Source of the DNA: Piscinibacter sp.
GTDB lineage: Bacteria > Pseudomonadota > Gammaproteobacteria > Burkholderiales > Burkholderiaceae_C
DNA length: 64,000 bases
Direction of reading: 5' to 3'
NCBI GenBank assembly: GCA_016706565.1
Contig: JADJJI010000005.1
Span: forward strand, 248,001 to 312,000
Positions within the stretch are counted from its first letter, which is position 1; every line of letters starts with the position of its first letter. The notes under the pieces were generated by a model. It did no database searches. It was given only the letters and a program-made list of their open reading frames with translations, and was not told where the DNA came from. Of the stretch, positions 1-9,300 are shown in pieces. The translations under genes and the position numbers were made by a program.

Positions 1-1
1 C

Positions 2-1759
2 TCGATGCAGCCCGACGGCACGCTGCGCTTCAGCGGCCAGGGCACGGCCAGTGCCGAGGGCCTGCGCCGCGCCGGCGAACTGGGTCCGCTGTCCCGGCTG
101 GCGAGTTCCTTCACCGGGCAGACACCCTACCGCGCCAGCCTGGCTTTCGTGCACGGGCTGCCCGAGATCAGCATCACCAGCAACCTCGTCGGGCTGGCCT
201 CCGAACTGCCCGCGCCGCTGCGCAAGGCGGCCGAGGCGCCGCTGGCGCTGCGCTACCAGAGCACGCTGGTGCCCGAGTCGCTGCAGGCCGGCCAGTCGGC
301 ACGCGACACGCTGCGCCTCGAACTCGGCAGCGTGTTTCAGGCGCAGTACGTGCGCGATCTCTCCGGCGACACGCCGCGCGTGCTGCGCGGCGGCATCGGC
401 ATCAACGAGCCGGCGCCCACGCCGGCCGCCGGCGTGCATGCCAACGCCACGCTCGCCGCGCTGAGCGCCGATGCCTGGGAGGCGGTGGCCGGCCGCATGT
501 TCAATGGCGTCGCGCCGGGCGGCGTCGGCGCGGCGGCCGGCGGCGAGGTCTCCGGCTACCTGCCCGCACAGATCGCGCTGCGAGCGCAGTCGCTGCAGAC
601 CGGCGCGCGGCAGTTCAACCGTGTCGTCATCGGCGCCTCGCAGGGCGACGGCGTCTGGCGCGCCAACGTCGAGGCCGAACAGTTCGGCGGCTACGTCGAG
701 TACCGGCCGGCCCGGCCCGGCGCCGCGCAGGCGGCGGGGCGGGTGTACGCACGGCTGGCCAGGCTGTCGCTGCCCAAGAGCGATGCCGATCAGGTCGAGC
801 ACCTGCTCGACCAGCAGCAGCCCACCGCGGTGCCTTCGCTGGACATCGTCATCGACGACTTCGAACTGCGCGGCAAGCGGCTCGGCCGTCTCGAGATCGA
901 TGCGGTGAACCGGGTCGTCGGCGAGGGCCGCGATGCGGTGCGCGAATGGCGGCTCAACCGCCTCGGCCTGGCCACGCCCGAGGCACAGCTCAGCGGCAGC
1001 GGCAACTGGTCCGAGACCGGTGGTACTTTCATGACGGTTCCCGGCGCCGCGGCCAGCGCCCGGCGCCGCTCGGTGCTGAACTTCAAGCTCGACGTGGCCG
1101 ATGGCGGCGCGCTGCTCGAGCGCCTGGGCACGGGCAAGGCGATGCGCGGCGGCAAGGGCCAGCTCTCGGGCCAGCTGTCGTGGCTCGGCTCGCCGCTGGC
1201 GCTGGACTACCCGACGCTGTCGGGCAACGTCGCCGTGGCACTCGATGCGGGCCAGTTCCTCAAGGCCGAGCCGGGCGCGGCGCGGCTGCTCGGCGTGCTC
1301 AGCCTGCAGGCGCTGCCGCGGCGGCTGCTGCTGGACTTCCGCGACGTGTTCCAGGAAGGCTTCGCCTTCGACAACATCACCGGCGACCTGAAGATCGCCC
1401 AGGGCGTGGCGAACACCAACAACCTGCGCATGCGCGGCGTGCAGGCGGTGGTGCTGATGGAGGGGCAGGCCGACATCGCGCGCGAGACGCAGGACCTGCG
1501 CGTCATCGTGGTGCCGGAGATCAACGCCGGCACCGCCTCGCTGGCCTATGCGGCGATCAACCCGGCGGTGGGCCTGGGCACTTTCCTCGCGCAGGTGTTC
1601 CTGCGCCGCCCGCTCATCCAGGCCGGCACGCGCGAGTTCCATGTCAGCGGGCCGTGGGCCGACCCGAAGGTCGAGAAGGTCGAACGCAAGTTCGGCGACG
1701 CCGTGCCCGACGTCGATGCGCCCCTGCCGGCGGCCTCATCGCCGCGTGTCGTGCAATGA
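2..1759 (+). CDS. YhdP/AsmA-like envelope protein, C-terminal part (5' end outside window)
   Basis: About 585 C-terminal residues of a large protein that starts before the window; the frame is open from base 2, so the ATG at base 5 is probably internal. The visible part has the long beta-rich, low-complexity character of the AsmA-like superfamily. Its end resembles the YhdP C-terminal segment: a region around residues 440-540 with phrases such as FDNITGDL and MRGVQAVVLMEGQADIA, then a short tail. YhdP proteins are inner-membrane-anchored, span the periplasm and are implicated in phospholipid transport to the outer membrane; that role is family knowledge. A nitrilase gene follows 14 bases downstream on the same strand. 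Family assignment is good. Total length and N-terminal anchor cannot be seen. Confidence 0.8.
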   Translation, partial: SMQPDGTLRFSGQGTASAEGLRRAGELGPLSRLASSFTGQTPYRASLAFVHGLPEISITSNLVGLASELPAPLRKAAEAPLALRYQSTLVPESLQAGQSARDTLRLELGSVFQAQYVRDLSGDTPRVLRGGIGINEPAPTPAAGVHANATLAALSADAWEAVAGRMFNGVAPGGVGAAAGGEVSGYLPAQIALRAQSLQTGARQFNRVVIGASQGDGVWRANVEAEQFGGYVEYRPARPGAAQAAGRVYARLARLSLPKSDADQVEHLLDQQQPTAVPSLDIVIDDFELRGKRLGRLEIDAVNRVVGEGRDAVREWRLNRLGLATPEAQLSGSGNWSETGGTFMTVPGAAASARRRSVLNFKLDVADGGALLERLGTGKAMRGGKGQLSGQLSWLGSPLALDYPTLSGNVAVALDAGQFLKAEPGAARLLGVLSLQALPRRLLLDFRDVFQEGFAFDNITGDLKIAQGVANTNNLRMRGVQAVVLMEGQADIARETQDLRVIVVPEINAGTASLAYAAINPAVGLGTFLAQVFLRRPLIQAGTREFHVSGPWADPKVEKVERKFGDAVPDVDAPLPAASSPRVVQ

Positions 1760-1773
1760 AGGAGCCCGACGCC

Positions 1774-2586
1774 ATGAAGATCGCCGCCGTGCAGATGGTC
1801 TCGGGCACCGAACTCGAGACCAACCTCGAGGCGGCGCGCCGCCTGATCGCCACGGCGGCGGCCGAGGGTGCCACGCTGGTCGCCCTGCCGGAGTACTTCT
1901 GCTTCATGGGCCGCGCCGACACCGACAAGCTCGCCATCGCCGAGACGCCCGGGCAGGGTCCGATCCAGCGCATGCTGTCCGAGGCGGCGCAGGAGCACGG
2001 GGTGTGGCTGATCGGCGGCACGCTGCCGATGAAGAGCCCCGACCCGCAGCGCGTGCTCAACAGCTGCTGCGTCTTCGCGCCCGACGGCAGCCTGGCCGCG
2101 CGCTACGACAAGATCCACCTGTTCCGCTTCGAGCGCGACAGCGGCGGCGTGCGTGAGAGCTACGACGAGGGCCGCGCCATCCTCGCCGGCAGCGAGCCGA
2201 TGGCCTGCGACGCGGCCGGCCTGCGCCTGGGGCTGAGCGTCTGCTACGACCTGCGTTTCCCCGAGCTGTACCGCGCGCTGATGGTGCCGCCCTGCGACCT
2301 GCTCAGCGTGCCCTCGGCCTTCACCTACACCACCGGCCAGGCGCACTGGGAGCTGCTGCTGCGCGCCCGTGCGATCGAGAACCAGTGCTACGTGATCGCG
2401 CCGGCGCAGGGCGGCCGCCACGAGAACGGCCGGCGCACCTGGGGCCACAGCATGATCGTCGACCCCTGGGGCGAGGTGCTCGCGGTGCGGCCCGAAGGCG
2501 AGGGCGTGGTGCTCGCCGAGCTGGACACGGCACGCATCGCCGAGGTGCGCGCGCAGCTGCCCGCGCTGTCGCACCGTCGTTGCTGA
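1774..2586 (+). CDS. Nitrilase-superfamily carbon-nitrogen hydrolase
   Basis: A 270-residue protein of normal length for the Nit/omega-amidase branch of the nitrilase superfamily. The Glu-Lys-Cys catalytic triad is visible: Glu in LPEYFCFMG (about residue 42), Lys in YDKIHLFRFE (about 112) and Cys in SVCYDLRFPELYR (about 150). The likely reaction is hydrolysis of a small amide, such as deaminated glutathione or alpha-ketoglutaramate, in the cytoplasm; the substrate is inferred from the branch only. The ATG is preceded by AAGGAG at a fair distance. It lies 14 bases after the YhdP-like gene and is probably co-transcribed with it. Confidence 0.88.
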   Translation: MKIAAVQMVSGTELETNLEAARRLIATAAAEGATLVALPEYFCFMGRADTDKLAIAETPGQGPIQRMLSEAAQEHGVWLIGGTLPMKSPDPQRVLNSCCVFAPDGSLAARYDKIHLFRFERDSGGVRESYDEGRAILAGSEPMACDAAGLRLGLSVCYDLRFPELYRALMVPPCDLLSVPSAFTYTTGQAHWELLLRARAIENQCYVIAPAQGGRHENGRRTWGHSMIVDPWGEVLAVRPEGEGVVLAELDTARIAEVRAQLPALSHRRC

Positions 2587-2637
2587 AGGCGAACCGGCCG
2601 GCGGGTGGCACCGGTATCCCGGCGCCAGGAGCTTCGT

Positions 2638-3456
2638 TCAGTCGGGGCTGATCTCGGCGTATTGCCGGGCCAGGTCCGGCGGCATCGGCGAATCGAGCAA
2701 CAGCGAGCTCAGCCGCAGCGCATCGGCGGCTCCCGGCGCCAGGCCTCCGTAGTGGCCGGCCATCGCCGCGGCGACCCAGGTGCGCACCACCTGAGGCCGC
2801 TGCATCCACGACATGCCTTGCAGCCCGTTGAGCGCATGCACCAGCGCATCGACGTCAGGGCGTTGCCAGGGCGGCGTCTCGGCCGGCTTGAGCCAGCGTG
2901 CCATCACCGCCAGATACCAGCGCTGTCCTTCTTCGGGATCGTCGCCTGGCACCATGCGCGCCAGGTGCGCCGTGAAGTGCGCGACGTGCAGCAGTTCGGC
3001 GATCGACAGCCGCGACAGTTCGGGGTCGTTGGCGCCGTGCGCCGGCGTCAGCGGGTGTTCGCCGAAGTGGCGTCGCATGGCCAGCCAGAGCAGGCGGTCG
3101 ATCGGCAGGCCGGGCGGGCCGAGCACGCGGCGCGCCGATTTCAGCAGCTCCTGTCGGTCCGCCAGCGGCGCGGCGCCCATGCGCGCGAGCAGCAGCTCGA
3201 ACCAGGGCAGCCGGGTGCTGGGGCCGAGCTTGCCGATGTCGACCCGGATGACCTCGGCCTCGGGCACCAGCACGGTCTCCTCGCGCCAGGTGCGCAGGCG
3301 CCCCGGCACCGCCGGCGACGCCAGCAGCGCGAGCAGTGCCGATTTCAGCCCGCCGACGCCGCGCACACGGTCGAGCCGCTCGATCGCCGCCAACTCGTCC
3401 GCGGTCAGCGGCGGACCGGCCGGCGCAGGCGTGACCTTGCTGTTCATGGAAGCCAT
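2638..3456 (-). CDS. Uncharacterised protein downstream of lemA
   Basis: I do not recognise the family. The product is 272 residues from the ATG at 3456; a second ATG at 3447 would remove three residues. It is soluble-looking and helical, Leu/Ala/Arg rich, with no signal peptide, no transmembrane segment and no cysteine cluster. The N-terminal segment after a proline-rich start reads like a short helical repeat (residues 20-60). It starts 10 bases after the lemA stop, so the two are almost certainly one transcript. LemA genes are commonly paired with a membrane peptidase or TPM-domain protein; neither is seen here, and this gene occupies that place. Confidence 0.7.
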   Translation of the reverse strand: MASMNSKVTPAPAGPPLTADELAAIERLDRVRGVGGLKSALLALLASPAVPGRLRTWREETVLVPEAEVIRVDIGKLGPSTRLPWFELLLARMGAAPLADRQELLKSARRVLGPPGLPIDRLLWLAMRRHFGEHPLTPAHGANDPELSRLSIAELLHVAHFTAHLARMVPGDDPEEGQRWYLAVMARWLKPAETPPWQRPDVDALVHALNGLQGMSWMQRPQVVRTWVAAAMAGHYGGLAPGAADALRLSSLLLDSPMPPDLARQYAEISPD

Positions 3457-3466
3457 CTCACCATGG

Positions 3467-3985
3467 TCAGAGTGTGCTCGCCTTGCGGAAGCCGAACATC
3501 CCGGCAATCACCCAGGTGGGGAACTGGCCGACCGCGTGGTTGTAGGCTTGCACGGCCTCGTTGAATTGCCGCCGCGCGAAGGCCAGCGTGGTGTCGCCCT
3601 CGGCCAGTGCGGCTGCCAGCGCCGCCTGCGCGTCGTCGCCGCCCTCGGTCGCCGGCAGCCGGGCGCGGGCCTGCGAGAGGATCTCCTCGGCCAGCCGCAG
3701 GCTGGTCAGCGCCCCGGCGTTGGACGCCCGGCTGCGCGCATGGCTGCAGGCGGCTTCGGCCTGCCTGCAGGCCGCGCGCAGCGAGTCCAGCAGCGCTGCG
3801 TCGCCGGCGGGCTGCGCGTCGGCCCATTGCAGCAGCAGCGCATGGCGGCTGCGGAACTGCTCGTCGACGGCCGCGAAGTGGCGCAGCAGCGTGTTGCGCA
3901 GGCTGACCATGCGGTTGTAGGCACCCACCGCCCAGAACAGCAGCACGGCGGCCAGCAGACCGAGGACGATGGCTTGGCTGCTCAT
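3467..3985 (-). CDS. LemA family membrane protein
   Basis: A 172-residue protein with one N-terminal membrane helix (residues 5-21, IVLGLLAAVLLFWAVGA) and then the LemA helical domain. It has the family signature of Asn-Arg-Met-Val followed by a long helical bundle, and ends with the family-typical FPTWVIAGMFGFRK. LemA proteins are inner-membrane proteins with a cytoplasmic or periplasmic helical bundle; their biochemical role is unsettled. The ATG at 3985 puts the hydrophobic helix at the extreme N terminus, as expected. It sits 26 bases after queC and 10 bases before the unknown gene, in a minus-strand run that begins with an AEC transporter gene. Confidence 0.87.
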   Translation of the reverse strand: MSSQAIVLGLLAAVLLFWAVGAYNRMVSLRNTLLRHFAAVDEQFRSRHALLLQWADAQPAGDAALLDSLRAACRQAEAACSHARSRASNAGALTSLRLAEEILSQARARLPATEGGDDAQAALAAALAEGDTTLAFARRQFNEAVQAYNHAVGQFPTWVIAGMFGFRKASTL

Positions 3986-4011
3986 CCGGTGCGCGGCCCG
4001 GGGCGAGGCCC

Positions 4012-4713
4012 TCAGGAATGGACCCAGGCGTTGTAGCCGGCACGGCGCAAGTCGCACGCCGGGCACAGCCCGCAGCCGTAGCCCCATTCGTGGCGGCGCG
4101 AGCGGTCGCCGACGTAGCAGGTGTGCGTGTGCTCGGCCACCAGGTCGATCAACGCCTCGCCGCCCAGCCGCTCGGTGAGCGACCAGGTCTGCGCCTTGTC
4201 GAACCACATCAGCGGCGTCTCGATCGTCATCGGCGTGTCCAGGCCGAGGCTGATCGCCACCTGCAGCGCCTTCAGCGTGTTGTCGCGGCAGTCGGGGTAG
4301 CCGGAAAAATCGGTCTCGCACATGCCGCCGACCAGCGCGTTCAGTCCGCGGCGGTAGGCCACCGTGCCGGCGAAGGTGAGGAACAGCAGGTTGCGTCCGG
4401 GCACGAAGGTGTTCGGCAGCCCGTCCTCGTTCATCTCGATTTCGCGCTGGGCGGTCAGCGCCGTCTCGGAGATCTGGCCGAGCAGCGCGAGATCGAGCAT
4501 GTGGTCTTCGCCGAGCCGCTTGCCCCACTTGGGGAACTGCGCGCGCAGCTCCGCGATCACCGTCTGGCGGCAGCCCAGTTCGACCGCGTGGCGCTGGCCG
4601 TAGCTGAAGCCGATCGTCTCGACCTGCGCGAAGCGCTGCAGGGCCCAGGCCAGGCAGACGGTGGAGTCCTGCCCGCCGGAGAACAGCACGAGGGCCTTGC
4701 GCGTGTCGTTCAT
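4012..4713 (-). CDS. queC: 7-cyano-7-deazaguanine synthase
   Basis: A 233-residue QueC of normal length. It converts 7-carboxy-7-deazaguanine to preQ0 with ATP and ammonia in queuosine biosynthesis. The PP-loop ATP-pyrophosphatase motif SGGQDST lies at about residues 12-18. The zinc-binding cysteines are visible near the C terminus (CGLCPAC, about residues 215-221), with an upstream Cys in GYPDC. The start ATG overlaps the proA stop as TGATG, so translation is probably coupled. No other queuosine gene (queD, queE, queF) is visible next to it. Confidence 0.96.
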   Translation of the reverse strand: MNDTRKALVLFSGGQDSTVCLAWALQRFAQVETIGFSYGQRHAVELGCRQTVIAELRAQFPKWGKRLGEDHMLDLALLGQISETALTAQREIEMNEDGLPNTFVPGRNLLFLTFAGTVAYRRGLNALVGGMCETDFSGYPDCRDNTLKALQVAISLGLDTPMTIETPLMWFDKAQTWSLTERLGGEALIDLVAEHTHTCYVGDRSRRHEWGYGCGLCPACDLRRAGYNAWVHS

Positions 4714-5993
4714 CAGCTGCGCACCTCGCCCTGGCCGAGCACCACCCATTTCATCGAGGTGAGCCCCTCCAGGCCGACCGGCCCGCGGGCGTGGAACTTG
4801 TCGGTGCTGATGCCGATCTCGGCGCCCAGGCCGTACTCGAAGCCGTCGGCAAAGCGCGTGCTGGCGTTGACCATCACGCTGGCCGAGTCGACCTCGCGCA
4901 GGAAGCGCATCGCATGCGCGTGGCTGTCGGTGAGGATGGCGTCGGTGTGGTGCGAGCCGTAGCGGTTGATGTGGGCCATGGCCTCGTCGAGCGAGGCGAC
5001 CACCTTCACGCTGATGATGGGCGCGAGGTACTCCTCTCTCCAGTCGGCCTCGGTGGCGTCGGCCAGCTTCGCGTTGGCCACCGCAGACAGGATCGCGCGG
5101 CCCTTGGCGTCGGTGCGCATTTCCACGCCCTTGGCGGCGAAGATCGCGCCGATGCGCGGCAGGAAGGCGCTCGCGATGGCCTCGTGCACCAGCAGCGATT
5201 CGGCCGCATTGCAGGGGCTGTACTTCTGCGTCTTGGCGTTGTCGGTGACCTTCAACGCCAGCTCGAGGTCGGCGCTGGCATCGACGTAGACGTGGCAGTT
5301 GCCGTCCAGGTGCTTGATCACCGGCACCTTGGCTTCGCGGCTGATGCGCTCGATCAGGCCCTTGCCGCCGCGCGGGATGATCACGTCCACCGCCTCGGGC
5401 GAAGCGATCAGGTGGCCGACGGCGGCACGGTCGGTGGTCTGCACCAGCTGCACCGCGTCGGGCGGCAGGCCGGCGTCGGCGAGCGCCGACTGCACGACGC
5501 GCCACAGCGCCAGGTTGGAATGGATGGCTTCCGAGCCGCCGCGCAGGATGCAGGCGTTGCCGCTCTTGATGGCCAGCGAGGCGGCCTCGATGGTCACGTT
5601 CGGCCGGCTTTCGTAGATCATGCCGAACACGCCCAGCGGCACACGCATCTGGCCGACGCTGATGCCGCTCGGGCGGCGCCGCAGGTTCGTGATCTCGCCG
5701 ATCGGGTCGGGCATGGCGGCGATCTGCTCGCAGCCCTCGGCCACGGTGGCGATCACCTTCTCGGTGAGCTTGAGGCGGTCGACCATCGGCTCGGCCAGGC
5801 CGGCGGCGCGGGCGGCGTGCAGGTCTTTCTCGTTGGCGGCCTGCAGTTCGCCCACGCCCTCGCGCAGCCGGCGCGCGAGCAGCAGCAGCGCGGCGTTCTT
5901 CGCGGCAGTGGAGGCTGCGGCCATCGTCGTGGCCGCGGCACGCGCGGCCACGCCCATGTGGGCGATGGTGGCCTGCAGGTCGTCGGAGCTCAT
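4713..5993 (-). CDS. proA: Gamma-glutamyl phosphate reductase
   Basis: A 426-residue ProA of normal length. It reduces gamma-glutamyl phosphate to glutamate-5-semialdehyde with NADPH, the second step of proline synthesis. The catalytic Cys is seen in [10 protein letters not shown] (about residue 293), and the family blocks [11 protein letters not shown] and [12 protein letters not shown] are intact. I chose the ATG at 5993 because it gives the usual N terminus; an in-frame ATG at 6014 would add seven residues. The stop overlaps the queC start by one base. proB is not in the window. Confidence 0.95.
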   Translation of the reverse strand: MSSDDLQATIAHMGVAARAAATTMAAASTAAKNAALLLLARRLREGVGELQAANEKDLHAARAAGLAEPMVDRLKLTEKVIATVAEGCEQIAAMPDPIGEITNLRRRPSGISVGQMRVPLGVFGMIYESRPNVTIEAASLAIKSGNACILRGGSEAIHSNLALWRVVQSALADAGLPPDAVQLVQTTDRAAVGHLIASPEAVDVIIPRGGKGLIERISREAKVPVIKHLDGNCHVYVDASADLELALKVTDNAKTQKYSPCNAAESLLVHEAIASAFLPRIGAIFAAKGVEMRTDAKGRAILSAVANAKLADATEADWREEYLAPIISVKVVASLDEAMAHINRYGSHHTDAILTDSHAHAMRFLREVDSASVMVNASTRFADGFEYGLGAEIGISTDKFHARGPVGLEGLTSMKWVVLGQGEVRS

Positions 5994-6015
5994 GGCGCGA
6001 TTATCCCGGAACACC

Positions 6016-7005
6016 TCAGCCCAGCCAGGCCAGCACGGCCAGCCAGAGCGAGGCCGTCATCACGAAACCCAGCGTGGAGAAGACGATGGCGGCGGTGGCT
6101 TCGGCCTCCAGGGTCTCGTAGCGCTGCGAGAAGATCAGCGCGTTGCTGCCCACCGGCAGTGCCGCCATCATCACCACCACGGCCAGCGGCAGGCCCGACA
6201 GGCCGAAGCCCCAGTGCGCCATCGCCAGCACCATGGCCGGCAGCACCAGCAGCTTGAGCAGGCTGATGATCACCGCGCCGCGCGCCGCGCCCTTCACGCC
6301 GTAGTAGGCCAGCGACATGCCGATCAGCACCAGGCACAGCGGTACCACCGCCTGCGCCAGCGTGGCGAGGATCTCGTCGGCCACCGTGGGCAGCGGCAGG
6401 CCGGCCAGGTTCCATGCCAGCCCGGCGATCACCGGCAGCACCACCGGGTGCACGATGGTGTTGCGCAGCGTGCGGCCCAGCGTCTTCAGCAGATGCGCGT
6501 TCGAGTGGCCGGCCGTGCGGCGTGCCCGCGCGAGGTCGAGCTCGACCAGCGCGGTGAGCACCGTCAGCAGCGTCATCGCATGCAGGCTGACCAGCGCCAC
6601 GTGGATGGCCAGGCCGGCCTCGCCGAACAGCGCCGCCGCGAACGGGATGCCCACCTGCACCGAGTTGCCGAAGGTGGCCGAGATGGCGCGCACGCTGGGC
6701 GCCGCGGTGGGCAATGCGCCACTGCGGTTGGCGCGCCGCTCCCACAGGTAGACGCCGATCAGCAGCGTGAGCACCGGCACGAAGAAGGCGATCACCGTGC
6801 CCCAGGGCATGGCCGCGAGGTCGATGCGCGCGGTGGTGCGGAACAGCAGCGCCGGCACGAAGATGTAGTAGGCCGCGTTGGCCAGGGTGCGTGCCGGATC
6901 GCCGGACTCGTTCTTCGGGCCCAGCCAGCCCGCCTTGCCGACCACCCAGCCCAGCGCCACCACCACGAAGATGGCCACCAGCTTGAAGAATACGAGCGTC
7001 GACAT
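6016..7005 (-). CDS. AEC (auxin efflux carrier) family transporter
   Basis: A 329-residue integral membrane protein with about ten hydrophobic helices, beginning [20 protein letters not shown] and ending with a hydrophobic helix. The length and the split of five helices, a hydrophilic Arg-rich loop (about residues 165-185) and five further helices fit the AEC family, part of the bile/arsenite/riboflavin transporter superfamily. Bacterial members export or exchange small organic acids; the substrate here cannot be told. It ends 22 bases before proA on the same strand and may head that transcript. Confidence 0.85.
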   Translation of the reverse strand: MSTLVFFKLVAIFVVVALGWVVGKAGWLGPKNESGDPARTLANAAYYIFVPALLFRTTARIDLAAMPWGTVIAFFVPVLTLLIGVYLWERRANRSGALPTAAPSVRAISATFGNSVQVGIPFAAALFGEAGLAIHVALVSLHAMTLLTVLTALVELDLARARRTAGHSNAHLLKTLGRTLRNTIVHPVVLPVIAGLAWNLAGLPLPTVADEILATLAQAVVPLCLVLIGMSLAYYGVKGAARGAVIISLLKLLVLPAMVLAMAHWGFGLSGLPLAVVVMMAALPVGSNALIFSQRYETLEAEATAAIVFSTLGFVMTASLWLAVLAWLG

Positions 7006-7056
7006 GCGCGGCGAGTATGGGCCCGTCCGCCGCGGCCAATGCCCCTGGTCGGTTTG

Positions 7057-7980
7057 CTACAGCTCTGCGCGGCGCGGCATGTCGGCGCCGCGGCGCGAGC
7101 AGGTGATGGCCGCGGCGCGCGCCGCGAAGCCCAGCGCGCTGCCGAGCGCGTCCTTCGACAGAGCGGCCAGGGCCGGCGCGGACAGCGCATCGCGCTCGGC
7201 CAGCCAGGTCAGCAGCGCGGCCTGGAAAGTGTCGCCCGCGCCGACGGTGTCGATCACCTGCACGGCTACCGGCGGCACGTCGACGCGCCCGGTGGCCGTC
7301 CAGCCGGTCGCCCCTTCGCCGCCGCGTGTCACGACGACGAGCTTGGCGCCCTGGGCCAGCGCACGGGCCGCGAAGTCCGCCGGCTCCACGCCGGGCCAGA
7401 CCAGGCGCAGGTCCTCGTCGCTCACCTTGAGCAGCTGCGTGCGCGGCAACATCCAGTCGATCTGCGTGCGCCACACGTCGAGCGAAGGCTCGACGTTCAG
7501 GCGGATGTTCGGGTCGTAGGCGATCAGTGCGCGGCCCTGCTCGCGCTCGACCAGCTTGCGCTGCGTGGCCGCGGTCTCGCCGACCACGGTGGCGTAGGAG
7601 CCGAAGTTGATGGCCTGGATGCCCGCGGGCAGGGCGGCCAGCGCGTCATCGCCGAGCAGCCGGTCGGCGCAGCCCTCGCCGTAGAAGGAGTAAGAGGGCA
7701 CGCCCTTCGCATCGAGGCCGATCAGGCTCAGCGTGGTCGGCGCATCGGAACGCTGCACGGTGGCCGTGTGCACGCCCTCGGCGGCGAGCGCGCGCATCAG
7801 CCGCTCGCCGAGGAAGCCGCGCGAGACCTGCGACAGGAAGCTCACCGGCTGCGCCAGCCGGGCCAGGCCGACGGCGACGTTGAACGGCGAGCCGCCGACG
7901 CGGGCGTCCATCGCCATGCCGGTCGGGGTGTCGCCGGTGGCGAACACGTCGAACAGGGCTTCTCCACAGACCACGAACAT
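7057..7980 (-). CDS. frcK: PfkB-family sugar kinase, probable fructokinase
   Basis: About 307 residues. It has the PfkB ribokinase fold, with the N-terminal GGSPFNVAVGLARL signature (about residues 27-40) and the C-terminal signature DTVGAGDTFQAALL carrying the catalytic Asp (about residue 256). It would phosphorylate the sugar brought in by the divergent ABC importer. Fructose is the best guess from the frc-type neighbours, so the symbol is tentative. Two ATGs stand in tandem at 7983 and 7980. An AGGAG lies six bases before the second and only three before the first, so I start at 7980. It is transcribed divergently from frcB across a 27-bp dyad. Confidence 0.88.
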   Translation of the reverse strand: MFVVCGEALFDVFATGDTPTGMAMDARVGGSPFNVAVGLARLAQPVSFLSQVSRGFLGERLMRALAAEGVHTATVQRSDAPTTLSLIGLDAKGVPSYSFYGEGCADRLLGDDALAALPAGIQAINFGSYATVVGETAATQRKLVEREQGRALIAYDPNIRLNVEPSLDVWRTQIDWMLPRTQLLKVSDEDLRLVWPGVEPADFAARALAQGAKLVVVTRGGEGATGWTATGRVDVPPVAVQVIDTVGAGDTFQAALLTWLAERDALSAPALAALSKDALGSALGFAARAAAITCSRRGADMPRRAEL

Positions 7981-8070
7981 CATCTTCTCCTGGCTCGGTC
8001 GGCTCCGGCATGGCGCCGGCACGGTGCGCGAGCATCCCGCAAGCCGGCGGCGGGAGCATCCGGGTTTTCC

Positions 8071-8097
8071 ATTAATCAATCAACTTGATTTATTAAT
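8071..8097. promoter_or_regulatory. 27-bp near-perfect palindrome, probable ROK-regulator operator
   Basis: Thirteen-base arms around a central C (8084): ATTAATCAATCAA on the left and TTGATTTATTAAT on the right, with one mismatch per arm. It is the only A+T-rich block in the region and lies in the divergent space between the kinase and frcB. TTGATT occurs on both strands inside it. On the plus strand TTGATT (8085-8090) is followed after 17 bases by CAGAAT, so the dyad would cover a -35 element. The ROK-family regulator encoded five genes downstream is the natural ligand; that link is inference. Confidence 0.7.
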
Positions 8098-8205
8098 CGA
8101 CGTCGTCCAGAATTCGCTCAACCCGGAACCCCGGGCCGCGTGGTGCCACAGAGCGCCAGCTGCCGAACCCCAACTCACGCACACGATCTGCACAGGAGAC
8201 TCTCG

Positions 8206-9204
8206 ATGCAACTCAAGCACGCCACCCTGCTCGCCGCCCTGATGGCCGCCGGCTTCGCCCACGCCCAGTCGCAGCCCGTTATCGGCCTGATCACCAAGAC
8301 CGAGACCAACCCCTTCTTCGTGAAGATGAAGGAAGGCGCGACCGAGGCCGCCAAGGCCAAGGGCGCCAAGCTGCTGTCCGGCGCCGGCAAGGCCGACGGC
8401 GACAACGCCGGCCAGGTGACCGCGATGGAGAACATGATCGCCGCCGGTGCCAAGACCATCCTGATCACCCCGAGCGATTCGAAGGCCATCATCCCGGCCA
8501 TCAAGAAGGCGCAGGAAAAGGGCGTGCAGGTCATCGCGCTGGACAGCCCGACCGACCCGGCCGAGGCCACCGACGCCCTGTTCGCCACCGACAACTACAA
8601 GGCCGGCGTGCTGATCGGCCAGTACGCCAAGGCGGCGCTGGGCGGCAAGCCGGTGAAGATCGCCACGCTCGACCTGTTCCCCGGCCACCCGGTCGGCGCG
8701 CAGCGCCACAACGGCTTCCTGCAGGGCTTCGGCCTGCAGAGCTTCGACGCGAAGAACAACGAGCTCGCCAAGCCGGCCGAGGTGGTCTGCATGGCCGACA
8801 GCTTCGGTGACCGCGCCAAGGGCCAGACGGCGATGGAGAACTGCCTGCAAAAGAACCCGGACATCAACCTCGTCTACACGATCAACGAGCCGGCCGCCGC
8901 GGGTGCCTTCAATGCACTGCAGAAGGCCGGCAAGGACAAGGGCGTGATGATCGTCTCGGTGGACGGCGGCTGCGACGGCGTCAAGGACGTGGCCGCGGGC
9001 AAGATCGCCGCCACCTCGCAGCAGTACCCGCTGAAGATGGCGGCGATGGGCGTCGAGGCCGGCGTCGAGTACGCCAAGAGCGGCAAGAAGGTGAAGGCCG
9101 GCTATACCGACACCGGTGTGACACTGATCGCCTCCAAGCCGGTGGCCGGTGTGGACAGCAAGGACACCAAGGTCGGCATGGACCTGTGCTGGGGCAAGAA
9201 GTAA
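8206..9204 (+). CDS. frcB: Sugar ABC transporter, periplasmic binding protein
   Basis: A 332-residue periplasmic binding protein of the ribose/fructose (Peripla_BP_4) family. The signal peptide is residues 1-20, with cleavage likely after AHA. The mature part begins with QPVIGLITKTETNPFF, the usual first strand and ligand loop, and carries DNAGQ, PSDSKAI and DSPTDP loops typical of the class. AGGAG lies about eight bases before the ATG at 8206. It is followed by permease and ATPase genes, so it is the capture subunit of that importer. The FrcB name rests mainly on the very FrcA-like ATPase downstream. Confidence 0.9.
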   Translation: MQLKHATLLAALMAAGFAHAQSQPVIGLITKTETNPFFVKMKEGATEAAKAKGAKLLSGAGKADGDNAGQVTAMENMIAAGAKTILITPSDSKAIIPAIKKAQEKGVQVIALDSPTDPAEATDALFATDNYKAGVLIGQYAKAALGGKPVKIATLDLFPGHPVGAQRHNGFLQGFGLQSFDAKNNELAKPAEVVCMADSFGDRAKGQTAMENCLQKNPDINLVYTINEPAAAGAFNALQKAGKDKGVMIVSVDGGCDGVKDVAAGKIAATSQQYPLKMAAMGVEAGVEYAKSGKKVKAGYTDTGVTLIASKPVAGVDSKDTKVGMDLCWGKK

Positions 9205-9239
9205 TCTCCCAGCGTTCCTGAAGTCTCCGGGTGGCGGTG

Positions 9240-9262
9240 CCCGGCGCGTCGTTCGCGCCGGG
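9240..9262 (+). other. Stem-loop between frcB and frcC
   Basis: A perfect 9-bp hairpin, CCCGGCGCG and CGCGCCGGG around a TCGTT loop, in the 96-base gap after frcB. No run of T follows, so it is not a classical terminator. Such hairpins after binding-protein genes are known to stabilise the upstream mRNA or weaken downstream expression, giving excess binding protein over permease. That role here is inference. Confidence 0.5.
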
Positions 9263-9300
9263 ACCGGGCCGCCGCATTCCACACCCCAGGAAGGACCACC

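Noticed and set aside
4012-5505. A fused proA-queC protein
   Set aside because: The TGATG junction and the standard lengths of both enzymes show two separate genes with coupled translation.
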